DNA of 60,906 nt, taken from NCBI GenBank assembly GCA_013115135.1, contig JABANP010000310.1, forward strand, positions 1-60,906, read 5' to 3'. Origin of the DNA: Perkinsus olseni. Lineage: Eukaryota; Perkinsozoa; Perkinsida; Perkinsidae. Below the pieces are notes generated by a model. That model made no database searches. It was not told the DNA's origin and saw only the letters and a program-made list of their open reading frames with translations. Shown piece after piece: positions 20,359-31,373 of this stretch. The position numbers were made by a program, and so were the translations under genes. Position 1 is the first letter of the stretch. Every line of letters begins with the position of its first letter.

Positions 20359-22430
20359 TCAGCCAGCAATTGCGTCATCAACTTGGCTATCATCTGGCTC
20401 ATGGTCCGTGAGCAGAGCCACGATAGGAATTCTTCGTGCTTTGCGCGCCGCAAAGTCCTCTATCAAGTCGTCGTAGTCTAGGCTGCTTGCTACCTCATTC
20501 TCAATCGATATCAATGAAAGGCCGTTAAGGCGATCTTGCCCAGTCGTAGCCCTGAACTTGTTCTTCACCAAGTTGAGACAACTGAACGCCCTTTCACCGG
20601 ATGCTACACCGACCGGAATAGTGAGGAATAGCCGAAGCAGCAAGCTGAGTTGAGAGAATGTTTCGCAGAGACCACTGGACTTTAGATGGTTCAAAAGTGT
20701 CAACGGACAGGGGACTCCGTTGATACTCACTTCATCACATGATATGCCTTCTTGAGCAACCAGCAACTCTGTCCCCAGCTCAGCGGCATCGATCCCATCA
20801 GCTGCATAGTCCGCCGCAAGGCGCAGCGCAGAATTCCTTATCTCGTCTTCCGTTAGGTCCCAAAATTTCCAAAGTACATTGAATCGGCTTTCTATCTCCT
20901 TAACTTCTACGAATCTGGTACGAAGACTCTCAGCACATGAATTCGAGAGCCTTTTCGAATACTTGCGACCGGAAGAACTCGAAGCTAGTAGCAGGGTCAA
21001 CCCCTCGGTCATTTCTATGATGTCGGTAGTAGGCCGTGTCTAGGTCTACGCTGACATCGAGATCGAGCGCGACCGCGCGAGCATCTCGGCAGAGTCCTTC
21101 TCATTGCTGCTTCATATCGAGTACCTTGTCGCTGAGACCATTGAGGATAGAGACCTCACGCGAGAGGGTTCCAGCCTTCTCCTGGAACTCCAGACTAGCA
21201 TTGTTGATACAGGTCAGCAGCCTGTCCCAAATATGAGTCATGAGTATGCTCTCAAAAGAGCAGAGATATTGGAGAGCACTCGTCGCAAGTTGCGACTCGC
21301 AACACTCAGAGCAGAGTCCCCGGCGAGCAACCCGCGTTCAGGGCGCGTACGATGGCGGCGTAGTTCTTAGTGAACGGCTTGACGGATGCAATACGGGCGC
21401 TCCAGCGAGTGTTACTAACCGAGTGGAGTGCTCGCACCCCAAGCACAGTCCATCTACTCGGGCTCGCGGCGAAGAAGGTATGAAGATTGTTGATGCATGA
21501 GAAGAACACATCCCCGCATGAGATCGACGCCACACAATCATTAACCAGCAGATTCAAGGAGTGCGCAGCACAAGGACTGAAGAGAGCGAGCTTTTGGGCT
21601 CGTTGAACTATTACTCGAACCCCTGCGTGTCTTTCCACTCATCGTCGCCGCATTATCATACGGCTGGGGCACGAAGGTCGCTCACTGGTAGGTCTAAATC
21701 TCTGAGGAAGCCGAATAATTGATCTGCGATTCCCTGTGCCGACTTGTCATGGGTAACTCCAAAGCGAACGAACCGCTCCTTTATCTGGAATGTTGCCGGC
21801 CCTTCAAGTACATACCGTAGTATGAGCACCGTTTGTTCGATATGGGAACGATCCGGAGTGGAGTCCAGAATAACAGCAAAGAAGCGAGACCTCTCTCTCA
21901 GAGAGAGGTTCACTCTCTCATTCAGTATCTCGCGGAGAATCCTGCTCGAGATCACCTCTACCAATTCATTTTGTATACGCCATGACAGGGAGTGTGGTCA
22001 CCACACTGTGGTGTTCCCTTACTACGTGTCTTCTCGTCATTTTGACGTTGCTCGATGTCATCCAAATGCGACTCCATGCAGTCGTCGAATTGGGCCAGCA
22101 GCTCCGCCGACCCCATGAAGTTCCCGTTGCTCTCTCACCAATACGAGTCGTCGAACCTCGGAATTCCAGCCCACGCGATGCCAAGAAAAGAGTGATCGCA
22201 AGGAGACGCCTCAATATTTTGCGCCATTTAGTAGCTTCTTGCTGGATCAGTCCCTCAGCCACTGTGTCAATACGAGGTTGCTTAGCTTCCCTATGCAGAA
22301 AATTCCTCCAATCCAAGTAGCTCGACATGTGCGCAGCGCTCTTCTCGTGGCCATAAACATCTCTTCGGATATTGTTCCCAACTGTGACTCCCTGTCTGTT
22401 GAAGGGGAGATTCCCCTATGGTTGGGGATT
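20359..22430 (-). pseudogene. hAT-type transposase relic, copy B (nearly complete)
   Basis: On the minus strand this reads the TTF finger tail (GHEKSAAHMSSYLDW) near 22370-22310. FLASRGLEFRG, LDSTPDRSHIEQ, YDNAATM and PCAAHSLNLLVND follow. A linker near 21170-21240 has the hAT-like THIWDRLLTCINNASLEFQ. The C-terminal dimerisation region (20359-21012) contains LFLTIPVGVASGERAFSCLN and then FRATTGQDRLNGLSLI. This order is typical of DUF4371/ZMYM1-like hAT transposases. A stop lies near 21110 and frames shift near 21050, 21640 and 22000-22150, so no protein is made. The C-terminal 217 codons are open, which would repay checking for domestication. Part of the relic lies inside duplication copy B. 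Confidence 0.85.
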
Positions 22431-22485
22431 CCCTGTCTGTCGACCCTGTCAAGAGATCTATAGAGGTTCTATAGAATCATTCTAT

Positions 22486-23182
22486 AGAACCTCTGGTCTC
22501 CGAGCTGGGGTAAGGCGTGGCACCGCGCTACCGTCGGTGAGGTCGGCAGGACCTCACGAAGGCAGCAAGGAATCCTTGCTTCCGTCGTGAAGTCCTTGCC
22601 ATGGATAACGCGAAGGCAAACTATGCCGATGCCGAAGTCGATGCTGCGAGTGACAATCGCGGTTCGGCAGGCACAAGTTGCCTCCCGCAGACCTCAGTGA
22701 AAAATGATAGCATCGGGAGGCCGACGCCCGTCTACTCGAACCGTCATCAAGCAGTGCTCGTCAAGCACCTGATAACTCAAGCCGATCCTCAGAACACTAG
22801 CTTGCTAGCGTGGGATGCACAACCGGGTCCCGCTTACCGGGACACGAGGTGTCTTCAATTGATGCGCTTCGCTCCGCTGTGCTCAAGACAAGAAACTTCC
22901 CCCATGAAATACTAGGCTTCAGATGGCTTAGAACACCATTTCCTGTGTGTTGCGTCCTATGTCACCCGATACACCCGAATGGCACAACATCGATGGTGCG
23001 CACAACTGTTACGCTCCATCTGTGTTCATGCGTGCAGAGTAGTCTAGGCAATAGCTCTTTCATAAGATCCATCTCGCAAGCTCTCTCTGGCCTCGTGTTC
23101 TACGTATGAGTAAGGTGAATACGACAACAACAACATAAGATGGCCGGTATTAACCTAGATAGACCTCTCGTTTATCCGCCGA
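22486..23182. repeat. Dispersed repeat family, copy 2
   Basis: This is the counterpart of 1318-2013 within duplication copy B. It carries the same snap-back insertion (about 22572-22605), which therefore predates the duplication. Confidence 0.75.
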
Positions 23183-23826
23183 AGGATTTGGCTTCGTCGT
23201 TCATTGAGATCATGTGAAGTTGTTATCTCTGCTATTGATAATCAGTCACCGGATCGTTTATAAGATCTCTTTTGTCTGCTAGGCTACTCTTCGTTCGTCA
23301 TCGCGATTGCCGAGTGGACCACTCGATAACCAGTGGAGTGGTGGATAAGCTGCGGAACAGCGTCACGGTGACGCCGTCACCAGAAGGTGATGACGCATGA
23401 GGCATCGCGCATCCAGAAGGCTCGAGACTTGCTACTCATCGGCAGCAACTTGCTGCTTCCAAGATGCGCCTCTACCGATCCTTCGCTCCACTGGAGCGCC
23501 CTTTGGAGTACACAGTTCACCCGTGGTCGGTGCTCGGATCTCCGGGCTACCCTCCTTCGAACCAGTCTAACAGTTAGACTCTAACTCCCGTTACAACGGT
23601 GATGGTTGCTGTCTTCATGCACGTGCACTTAGCGTTGTAAGCTTAACAACTGCCTGCGCCGGCTGTAGAGTCACTCACGAATGACCGGAATTTGATCGGG
23701 AGGCACGCTCGGTGGGTACTGTTACTCCCTTGATCTAGTTGGTAACTCTGGTTCATCGATCCTCATTTATCAAATCAGTCTCTCATCACGAACTTATTTC
23801 CGATCAGGAACCTCATTTCCTCCAAG
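23183..23826. other. 5' flank of the intact secreted-protein gene
   Basis: No gene was recognised. It contains the 15-bp palindrome 23360-23374 (7-bp arms, 1-nt centre) that copy A lacks. Confidence 0.6.
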
Positions 23827-24621
23827 ATGAACCTCGTGTCGACCTGTCTGATCGTCACCCAGCTCTTTGCAGCCACGACATGCCAACTCTCTGGTACATT
23901 CACTTACCTGACTCCAGACTTCAAGCTGGCCTACGTTGTGGGCCATTACGGTGATGTCAGGCTTACTGTCGAGGATACTAACGGGCGACGCTCACGAGGT
24001 ATATCATATCCACTCAAGATGAAAGGGCCGTCACAAAGCACTCTTGAAGGATTCTTCACCACGAATTATACTGTCGACTTTGGAGTTCGAAGAAAAGGAC
24101 GCATTTACTTCTTTCGGCGGCGCAGGTTCCTTCTACCGGTCTTACGCCTCCTGCCGGGAGTCAATCTTGTAAGAGGAGATTTGGGTGACATCACTTTCAC
24201 CGACAGGACTCGTATCATGAGTCGCTTTGAAGGTCAAGAGCGGTGGTTCGCCTGGGAAACCATTAATCTTTCTCCGGGTGTTTTCAAATTTCGTGAGACC
24301 ACGGGTGATCTAAACGAGGTGACCATCCACATCGTGTCGGATAGAAGTGCAAGTATCAACGTCAGTTGTCGTGGACTTCAAGGTGTTAGCGCAACGTTCG
24401 ACCTTGCGAGAAGTGTTAGCCGGCGAACCGTGGCATACGATATGCGCCCCACTAGCTCTCTCAACACCTTCCGGAAGCAGGTAACTGATCTCTGCGGTAA
24501 CGGAAGGTTTCGATTTCTGTTTTCGGGGGTTCTTGCCGCGGACGAGAACAGGATCTACACTCCTTATTTGATTCCGGGCCGGAACTCTCTACTTTTGCCT
24601 CTCGACAGGATCACTCACTAG
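23827..24621 (+). CDS. Secreted-protein family member, 264 aa (intact)
   Basis: This is a single-exon gene. The signal peptide is MNLVSTCLIVTQLFAATTC, with cleavage likely before QLSG. The mature part starts GTFTYLTPDFKLAYVV and contains YTVDF, then LLPGVNLVRGDLGDITFTDRT, then NLSPGVFKFRE. It ends with a cysteine block (LCGNGRFRF) and the hydrophobic SLLLPL. The same plan is present in the genes at 59643-60386 and, for the C-terminal half, at 50941-51366, so these form one family of secreted proteins. I do not recognise a named domain and the function is unknown. It is predicted to be mostly beta-structured, with no transmembrane helix after the signal. It is the undamaged paralogue of the gene at 2698-8354, which a retrotransposon has split. 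Confidence 0.85.
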   Translation: MNLVSTCLIVTQLFAATTCQLSGTFTYLTPDFKLAYVVGHYGDVRLTVEDTNGRRSRGISYPLKMKGPSQSTLEGFFTTNYTVDFGVRRKGRIYFFRRRRFLLPVLRLLPGVNLVRGDLGDITFTDRTRIMSRFEGQERWFAWETINLSPGVFKFRETTGDLNEVTIHIVSDRSASINVSCRGLQGVSATFDLARSVSRRTVAYDMRPTSSLNTFRKQVTDLCGNGRFRFLFSGVLAADENRIYTPYLIPGRNSLLLPLDRITH

Positions 24622-25529
24622 ACTTTTTTTGCGCTGATCATCTGAGAGATGAACGGTCGGTGTTAGTTCAGCAATTTTGTGTTTTTATGGAACTCTGCAC
24701 TGAATACTCGCCGACGACAGGTGGTTATCTCTGTACACGCCTTACTGTAGAGTATGGTGATAGATCGCTCTAGCGTCCCCGTTGTCACCTATTTGTTTTC
24801 TCCTCGTTGTCAGTCCGTCATTAAAAAGTATTCTTACTCTGGTATAGTTTTGTCAAACTCGTGGCGAAACGAAGTACGATATACGTTGCTGTACCGAAGA
24901 GTAGATTTTTCGCCTGCGTCATGCGTGGGTGGGTTTTGTTAAAAGCGGGGCGTCATGGACAACATTGCCGTGTCATCCAGTGACGCATGGCTCTTTGTGC
25001 TTCTGCGAAGTAATCGCGACGAATAGACCCTAGATTCGTCCTTTTCTGCTGTCTTCGTCGAAATGACTGGCATAGCACGGCATACCATCTCGATGGTGCG
25101 TACACCTTGAAGAGTCCCCCTCTCAGTAACTGGTCATGGGTTGCGTTGTTATTTCTGGTAAAAATGTCGAACGCACGGTATGAACCGGTATGAAACTTTT
25201 TAGGAAGAAACCCCAACATCTTGCAGATCATTATTGCGGTACAAGGCTAACAATGGAGTTTCACCCGCGATATGAAAAACACTAGTGAAAAACACATTTT
25301 ACATTTCACATCGCAAAATTCACATCCAACAAGTGAAAAACGCGTGAAACACCTGAGGTGTTTTTCACTCGCGGTGTAAAACGCGAAGCAACTTCGCGTT
25401 CCTCGCGAAGATCGCGAAATTCCCAAATTTTACTAAACTCAATTCCAGCAGATGAGAGAAGAAAGTTCAGTTAGCTACGCCAGTGCCGGTCTGCTGGTGC
25501 TACGAATTAATCAGAATACGACAGGCTAA
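24622..25529. other. Spacer, counterpart of 8355-9271
   Basis: No gene was recognised. It is the same gtgaaaaac-rich stretch as in copy A with a 16-bp deletion and scattered substitutions. Confidence 0.5.
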
Positions 25530-26053
25530 TCAGAATACGACAGGCACGAGAGACTCTACTTGGCAAACCAACACGCCTGCGAACGTGACACCGACGTCTC
25601 CGAGACGTCGTCTCGTATACAGAAAATCGAAACGCTTGAGGAAACCAAAGGCACGTTCGACGATGCTGCGCATCGGAGCTTGCCTCTGGTTTGTCAGAGG
25701 ATCTCCGAGTTTACCCAGGCGCACAGCCTCTCTATGGATATACAGGTCGTGGCGTGCTCCAATCCACGTCAAGCTCACACGGACGATACGGCCACGGATG
25801 TCAACCACAGCCTGTATTTTCACGACATGAGATTTATACTTGGGTTGGCAGTAACAACGTTGGTTCTGACTAGGTCGACGGATGCAGATGGGAAACACAT
25901 CAACATGCCTAATGACGTTCTTAGAAAGACCAATCTCTCCAAAGCGAGGAGACTCAGCGGGACGTAGGGGTGCTGGAGCAGGAAGTCGTGCAGTCGTATC
26001 TCAAGATCAGCCACTGTCTGAGAAAAAGAACCTCCACATGATGAAGACCACAT
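25530..26053 (-). pseudogene. PIF/Harbinger-like (DDE_Tnp_4) transposase relic, copy B
   Basis: This is nearly identical to 9272-9795. The minus strand again shows VVDIRG, GARHDLYIH and VERAFGFLKRF in one frame with the upstream part in another. The identical damage in the two copies shows that the decay preceded the duplication. Confidence 0.65.
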
Positions 26054-26168
26054 CTGGTCCTCAATGAGGACTCCTCATCTCATGGTCAGAGTTCTGCTTG
26101 TAACCTGAGGCAACTAGGAGACCTAGTAGGCCACTAGCTGCGAGTCTACTAATCTCGCAATAGCACTA

Positions 26169-26953
26169 TACCATTCAGAAGTCTATTCGGCGGATAAGGC
26201 CGCCTATATGGGGGTCGAGGATTTCACGTTGGCGGGTTGAGACAGCAAATTAGCGGTAGGGTCGAGATTAGGGGACACAATTGGCGGATAAAGAAGTCAT
26301 TTTAGCGGCAGGTCTCAAATAAGGAAATCAATTCCGCGAATAAGGCACGCAATTTCATGATTAAGGAAATCAGTTTCGCCGATAAGGACATCAATTTCGG
26401 GGGGTCAACTTGAGCCATACCGGAAATCTTCCCGCTGCTATTCTCAGCGTGACACAACTGCGCGACAGTGCATGACAGTATCTCATGGAATCCTGTTGGA
26501 TTCGGGGGCCGGCGATGGCTTCTCGCCAACTTTGCTCTCATTTAGGATCATCATCATCTTTGCTCAGCCAAGACGAATACTGGATGGATAGAAGCTTAAT
26601 TGTATAATGGATAGTAGAGAAGGACTCCTGTCATACTGAGATACTGTCATGCACTGTCGCGCAGTTGTGTCACGCTGAGAATAGCAGCGGGAAGATTTCC
26701 GGTATGGCTCAAGTTGACCCCCCGAAATTGATGTCCTTATCGGCGAAACTGATTTCCTTAATCATGAAATTGCGTGCCTTATTCGCGGAATTGATTTCCT
26801 TATTTGAGACCTGCCGCTAAAATGACTTCTTTATCCGCCAATTGTGTCCCCTAATCTCGACCCTACCGCTAATTTGCTGTCTCAACCCGCCAACGTGAAA
26901 TCCTCGACCCCCATATAGGCGGCCTTATCCGCCGAATAGACTTCTGAATGGTA
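26169..26953. mobile_element. 785-bp foldback (MITE-like) element with 317-bp inverted repeats
   Basis: The terminal inverted repeats (26169-26485 and 26637-26953) appear perfect over 317 bp and flank a 151-bp unique centre. The element starts TACCATTCAGAAG and is flanked by TA on both sides (26167-26168 and 26954-26955). Copy A has cactggagctc at this site where the pre-insertion sequence would be cactagagctc, consistent with a TA target and one later substitution. Each arm contains four 21-bp subterminal repeats (left arm 26318-26401, aataaggaaatcaattccgcg type), possible transposase-binding sites. It has no coding capacity, so it depends on a transposase elsewhere. A TA target suggests a Tc1/mariner-like or related source. 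Confidence 0.9.
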
Positions 26954-26955
26954 TA

Positions 26956-29400
26956 GAGCTCGGAAGCTAGGAGCGCTAACCCCGTAGAGCAAGAGCTTGG
27001 AATTCTACGTCACCACTTGGGTAGTAGGTGACGTTTACGGTACGGTCCTCCAAGCTGCATGTCTTGCTGAGTGAAGGCCCGGGCTTTGCCTGGAGAAAGT
27101 TCAAGCAAGCGTAGCAAGCATCGTTTGTGCGCGAGCTGCTCGCGCGCCCCCGTGATCGACCAAAGTGGTAGCAACTGTATGTTGCGTTCGTGGTTGTAGG
27201 GAGCGGAACCCGGCGTGAGAAGGTCTTCCGGGGCGGTTCCGGGGGAATTTTTCCATTACCCTTGGTTAGTTATCTGGGAGACATTGCCTGTGTGCTTGCG
27301 TGCAAGGCAATGTGACTGTGTTATGTTGGCCGCTGGCCCGAGGCGTGTTGGACATCCTGGCGATGTCTGCCGGTCTTCGGGTCTCGGGCTAATTACTCTG
27401 GCAAGAATTACTGCAGGCTTCTCTCGTCACTCAATCCCGATCAAGTAACAGGCTTTCATCCGACCACGCAATCTTTCGAAGACAATATCCTCAAGTTGTA
27501 TCTCGTCGGACGAGACTCGTCCTGCGCGCCACAAACTCGAGCGGCTCTACCCCTCCAACCACCACTTGGCTTTGCTCATGCCCGTCATACGCTGCACTGG
27601 GAACCACCACATTGTTGTGGCCCAAGCCATACAGGCTATTATCGATCGTCGCCGACCTGATGCTACCCCAGTTATATCCACGGGTCGAAACAGGGCCACT
27701 ACGGCCTCGTCGGGGGCACCCCCAATCGTGCATCACCCAATAATTAAGCCGGTATCTCCTACGATGCTGGCGGGGGCGGTCCCTGCCGTCACAAACCACC
27801 TCGGTCGACAACTAACTACCGCCCACAGGAACTCTCCTCCACTGTCCACAGCAACACCGAAGACGGAAGACGCGAGCAATGCTTTCCGAGGTCTTCCGGC
27901 TTTGGGCTCACGAGTTGCACCAGTCCGAAAATGTTACGATTCCGTCGTGTTAGGTCAATGCATACCATTCGGGGAGGAGTCTGAAGCCGCAACTCTCCCT
28001 GTCCCTCCCCGGGCATGCCGGCACTGTCGACCATGTTGCTTCACTTGTGTCATCTCCCTCTGATGGCGCGGCCGCGGGAGTTCGTGCCGATGTTACGTGG
28101 CCCCGTGTTGACTGGGCAGGACGGCCTTCTGGTCGTCGAGTGCCTTTAAGACATACGGTGACCAGTGTGCGATGCGAGAAGGCTGAAGAGGCTATGCGGG
28201 CGGCAGCAAGTTCGCAGATACCTGACGCCGCCTCGAGTACGAGGGTTCATGAGCATTCCAGTGAGCTTAATCGAAGATCCTGCTCTGCATTCTCATGTTT
28301 TATCCTTTAGGTAGTCCTCCCAGTATCCCCGCTCCGCCGCCGCTGGATACCGAAGCGACGATTTCCCGAGTTGCCATCGCAGCATCTCCAGTATTCCACT
28401 GTACAAGGCGCGTCAGCAAAGATCGCATTGTGCATCGGCTGATCTTCCATAGATTCCCACCCTTCGTCGTCGAGCAAGCCTAGTACCATAGGTGGCGTCC
28501 CAAGTCCGGATAGTCAATCCGGATAGTCAACCCGCACAAACCCCGCAGGCCCGCCCGCACACTTATTCACCATCCCTTGCCGTCCCATCCGTTCAACCGT
28601 CCCATTCCTCGGCTGGAGGTAGAGGGTAGGTCGAGTCTGTGACCGTCACACTGTCTTAGTAGCATAATGACAGTGACAGTCACGGTACCAGCACAGTTAG
28701 CCTGTGATAACGCCACAGTGCTGTCTTGTATTCGTCAAGTAGACCCACACTCTTGTAGGTGAAGGGTGCTTCTGGCTTCTGGTTATGAGCTTATTCACCC
28801 GGGTCTCGGTTAGAGCTTTATGCTTGTCCGGACCGCGGGTTAGAAATAAGAGCTCGCCCGGGCTATTGTTTCACGGTTCTGTGCTCGCCCGGGCCGTGGC
28901 TTTGCAGAAAGCAATAGCCCGTGCTGCCTGTGAATCGACCCAATTGAGTATAACGCAGACCCGACCGAATTGATTGAGATTCATTGAATTATTACGTACA
29001 GACAACAGTAACTTATAGCGTTAAGATATGCGCTAAGGTATTGGTGGGACAGATCTGCACACCTGGCCAGTAGCATCGTCATCAGATGAGGCAGATTCTG
29101 CCTGTCCCACTTCTCTGTGCCTTGGTTTCGACTCTGTCCCTTTTGCGAATTTTGGCTAAGTAGTGACACCCGATTCAACCAATCGGGGAAAGCGTCTTCT
29201 TTCGGGAATTGAAAAAAAGTGCCGGGGGTCTCGCGCGCCCAGAAAAAGAGGAATGACAGATCGATTAGTAAGATTCACAGATTCAAGATTCATCACACAG
29301 TTGGCATTTCGAATCCCAGCTTTTGAGAAGCCATCCGAAGTGGAAAGAGATATTGAAGTTTATAAGTTGCACAGGTTGGACATGCTAGAATGTGTATTGA
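26956..29400. other. Gene-poor stretch spanning the end of copy B
   Basis: No gene was recognised. Up to 27865 it matches copy A. Beyond that, overlapping open frames at 27.6-28.5 kb show no familiar motif. Several direct and inverted 6-10-bp words occur at 28500-28700. A frame at 29254-29400 (MTDRLVRFTDSRFITQLAFR) could be an upstream exon of the LicD-type gene, but no clean splice donor supports it. Confidence 0.4.
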
Positions 29401-29409
29401 ACACCTTTA

Positions 29410-30921
29410 GTGCTTTTTAGAGTCATTTTCCGCTATGATCGTCAGCCAGAGTTCGATGAAGCCGCTGTCCTCCGGACCAGTTTACCGTCGCCAACCCTCT
29501 GCGACCTTCACACGAGCAATGATGTACATATTTATCGTGGCCGTCAGCTCTACGGTACAGTACCGTCGGTACTCCTACCGCTGTGTTTTTTCACTTTGTG
29601 GGAGTCTCAACCGTCACCAACGTTTCCTGCTCCAAAGGAAGAGCCACATCTTCATCAGCGCTCATCGAAAGACGATCAGATCGATTGGGAATTTTTTCAC
29701 ACTTCTGGCGACTTCTTTCGCCATGCAATTGCTCAGAATCGACCTCCCCCTTTGAAAGTGGCGGAAAGCGGAACGCATTCATGTACACCACCGAAGGACG
29801 ACAGGCTGAGTTGGAGAGACTGTTTGCCTATCAATCCGAGTACAGGCCCGGCGAGGTGTCTTCTGGCCACGAGATCGGAGCTGTTGAAAAAGAGTCCAGA
29901 GTTCGTTGGGAAGGTATGTATGTCTGCCATATTGGATATGATATTGATTGATGTCGAAGAAGTGATGCGAGAGCTCGGGTGTCGTCCCCTGCTCACCTTT
30001 GGAACGGCACTGGGAGCGTGTCGGAATGGCACGCATATTCCCCATACAGACGACGTTGACTTAGCGTGAGTTGAAGGGAAGGGGGGCCTGCTTGGGAAAA
30101 TCATTTTCCGAAAATGGGAAATCGGAAAGATTGTAAAGTTATTGTTTTGCTCACGGGTGACATAGTCCAGTCGAAAATTCATCCATTTACAAATTTCACG
30201 AATTTTTCCACGTTTAGCCGTGCAGAGGAGGCACTCCCGCATGGCCACCACACAAGGTTTCACACGGCCGAGCCCTGGAATTATTCGGCACATGAGAGAA
30301 TTTAGTAGCTGGTGATGGCCGTGTAGGGTTATTGTATGCGGGAGAAATTCGGTATGAGAAGCCGGGCACTTCTACATCCACTCATATAAATATCACATAA
30401 CGTAATTGAGCTTTTTCTTCGACCGTTTCGTGGATTGGGGACGTTAAAGACGTAGCGTACTGATGGCCAGTCGTAGGTACGTTAAGGAAGACGGTGAAGA
30501 TTGTTTGGATAGCCGGTTCACGGAGATGTTGAAGAGACGCGGGCTCTACACGTTCAAGGATGAGCTCATACGCGTTTGCATTGCTCCTTTTCACCCACTG
30601 GCGTCTAACTTGTACGACAACCACCACGCACAGCCATGTGGCTCCGAACGATCGTGCGGGTATGTGGTTATATATCCACTCGTACCGTACACCGGCCACA
30701 AGCCGTACCATCGAGAAGGGAAACTGTATCGGCATGCGCCTTACCACGGGTACCGAATGAGCGAAGAGCAGATATGGCCCCTTCGAAGCGTCTCGATAGA
30801 CGGCAGGAGATTCGAAACTTTCGCGGACGTTGAAGATCTGCTCGAGAGAAGTTATGGAAAGGATTTCCTACGTCCGAAAAGAGATGATGAGTATCTTCGC
30901 GACCTGGGCATTCTCGTGTGA
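29410..30921 (+). CDS. LicD/fukutin-type nucleotidyltransferase-fold protein, two exons visible
   Basis: The first exon is open from 29401 to 30065 and ends in the LicD signature: LLTFGTALGACRNGTHIPHT followed by DDVDL. This corresponds to the GT.LGa.R....IpwDDDiD metal-binding motif. A GTGAGT donor follows at 30066. The second exon starts at 30450 or 30456 (both keep frame) and runs to the stop at 30919-30921. It carries the family's C-terminal pattern IWPLRSVSIDGRRF...LLERSYGKDFLRP. LicD and fukutin-like proteins transfer phosphocholine, ribitol-phosphate or similar groups to glycans, in eukaryotes usually in the Golgi. The true start is uncertain: no ATG opens the first exon's frame near its left end (29410 is GTG), so an upstream exon is likely. 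The substrate cannot be told from sequence. Confidence 0.7.
30066..30455 (+). other. Intron in the LicD-type gene
   Basis: The donor GTGAGT is at 30066-30071. Candidate acceptors are the AG at 30448-30449 or 30454-30455. Both give the correct phase to join the DDVDL exon to the frame with YVKEDG. It is about 390 nt long. Confidence 0.6.
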
Positions 30922-31032
30922 TGTTCAAAAGCTGAGCTAAGATTCAGTAGTTCTTTTTTTGGTGAAACCGAAGTCATACCGATTTTGATCATTTTTGCTT
31001 CCGACGAGCTCTGTTGCATGCATGCTGGAGTG

Positions 31033-31133
31033 AGCGTATTCTGTGATACGGTATTATCGTAACGGTACCGATCATCCATTTCGTTCTCAAGCTCGCCCAC
31101 TAATGGAAGACGTATCCTCACACAAAACAATGC
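31033..31133. repeat. 101-bp direct repeat flanking the retroelement, left copy
   Basis: This matches 37322-37422 with 5 mismatches. It could be a short LTR. However, the homology has no TG...CA ends, and on the minus strand both copies encode the same peptide (RLPLVGEL, then NEMDDRYRYDNTVSQNTL) with 3 of 5 changes synonymous. A duplicated exon fragment is the alternative. Confidence 0.6.
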
Positions 31134-31373
31134 ACGAGATCGGGGGCCTATTTCATAGGACGATTTTCATTAGGATCCTAAGGGGTTAGGACGCCTTTTT
31201 AGGCCTTATGGCTTTCACATGGACCGATTCCTAAGCTTAGGACATGAGGGTAGGACATTAGGATCTTAACATTTAGGATTCAGGAATTAGGACGCAGTTA
31301 TGACATTAGGATAGGCCGTTAGGACGTATGGATTTCACAAGGCATCCCATATACTACTATGTGGAGTGTCATA
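31134..31373. repeat. TTAGGA-rich degenerate array
   Basis: About ten TAGGA/TTAGGA words lie between 31156 and 31325, many spaced 12-16 bp apart. The stretch sits just past the stop codon of the minus-strand gag-pol. It is a decayed tandem repeat in the element's 3' untranslated region, not a telomere. Confidence 0.6.

Larger units (their letters stand above)
21167..27865. repeat. Segmental duplication, copy B
   Basis: This is a direct copy of 1-10807. It lacks the LTR retrotransposon and keeps the secreted-protein gene whole. It gained the foldback element at 26169-26953. Other differences are small: a 14-bp hairpin gain at about 23367-23380, a 16-bp loss near 25337, and single-base changes. 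Confidence 0.95.

Noticed and set aside
26302..26541. A 79-codon open frame in the foldback element
   Set aside because: It arises from the 21-bp repeats in the inverted arm and crosses into the centre without any protein motif.
31150..31330. Telomere-like TTAGGA repeats
   Set aside because: The words are degenerate, irregularly spaced and internal, adjacent to a retroelement stop codon. No run of identical telomere units exists.
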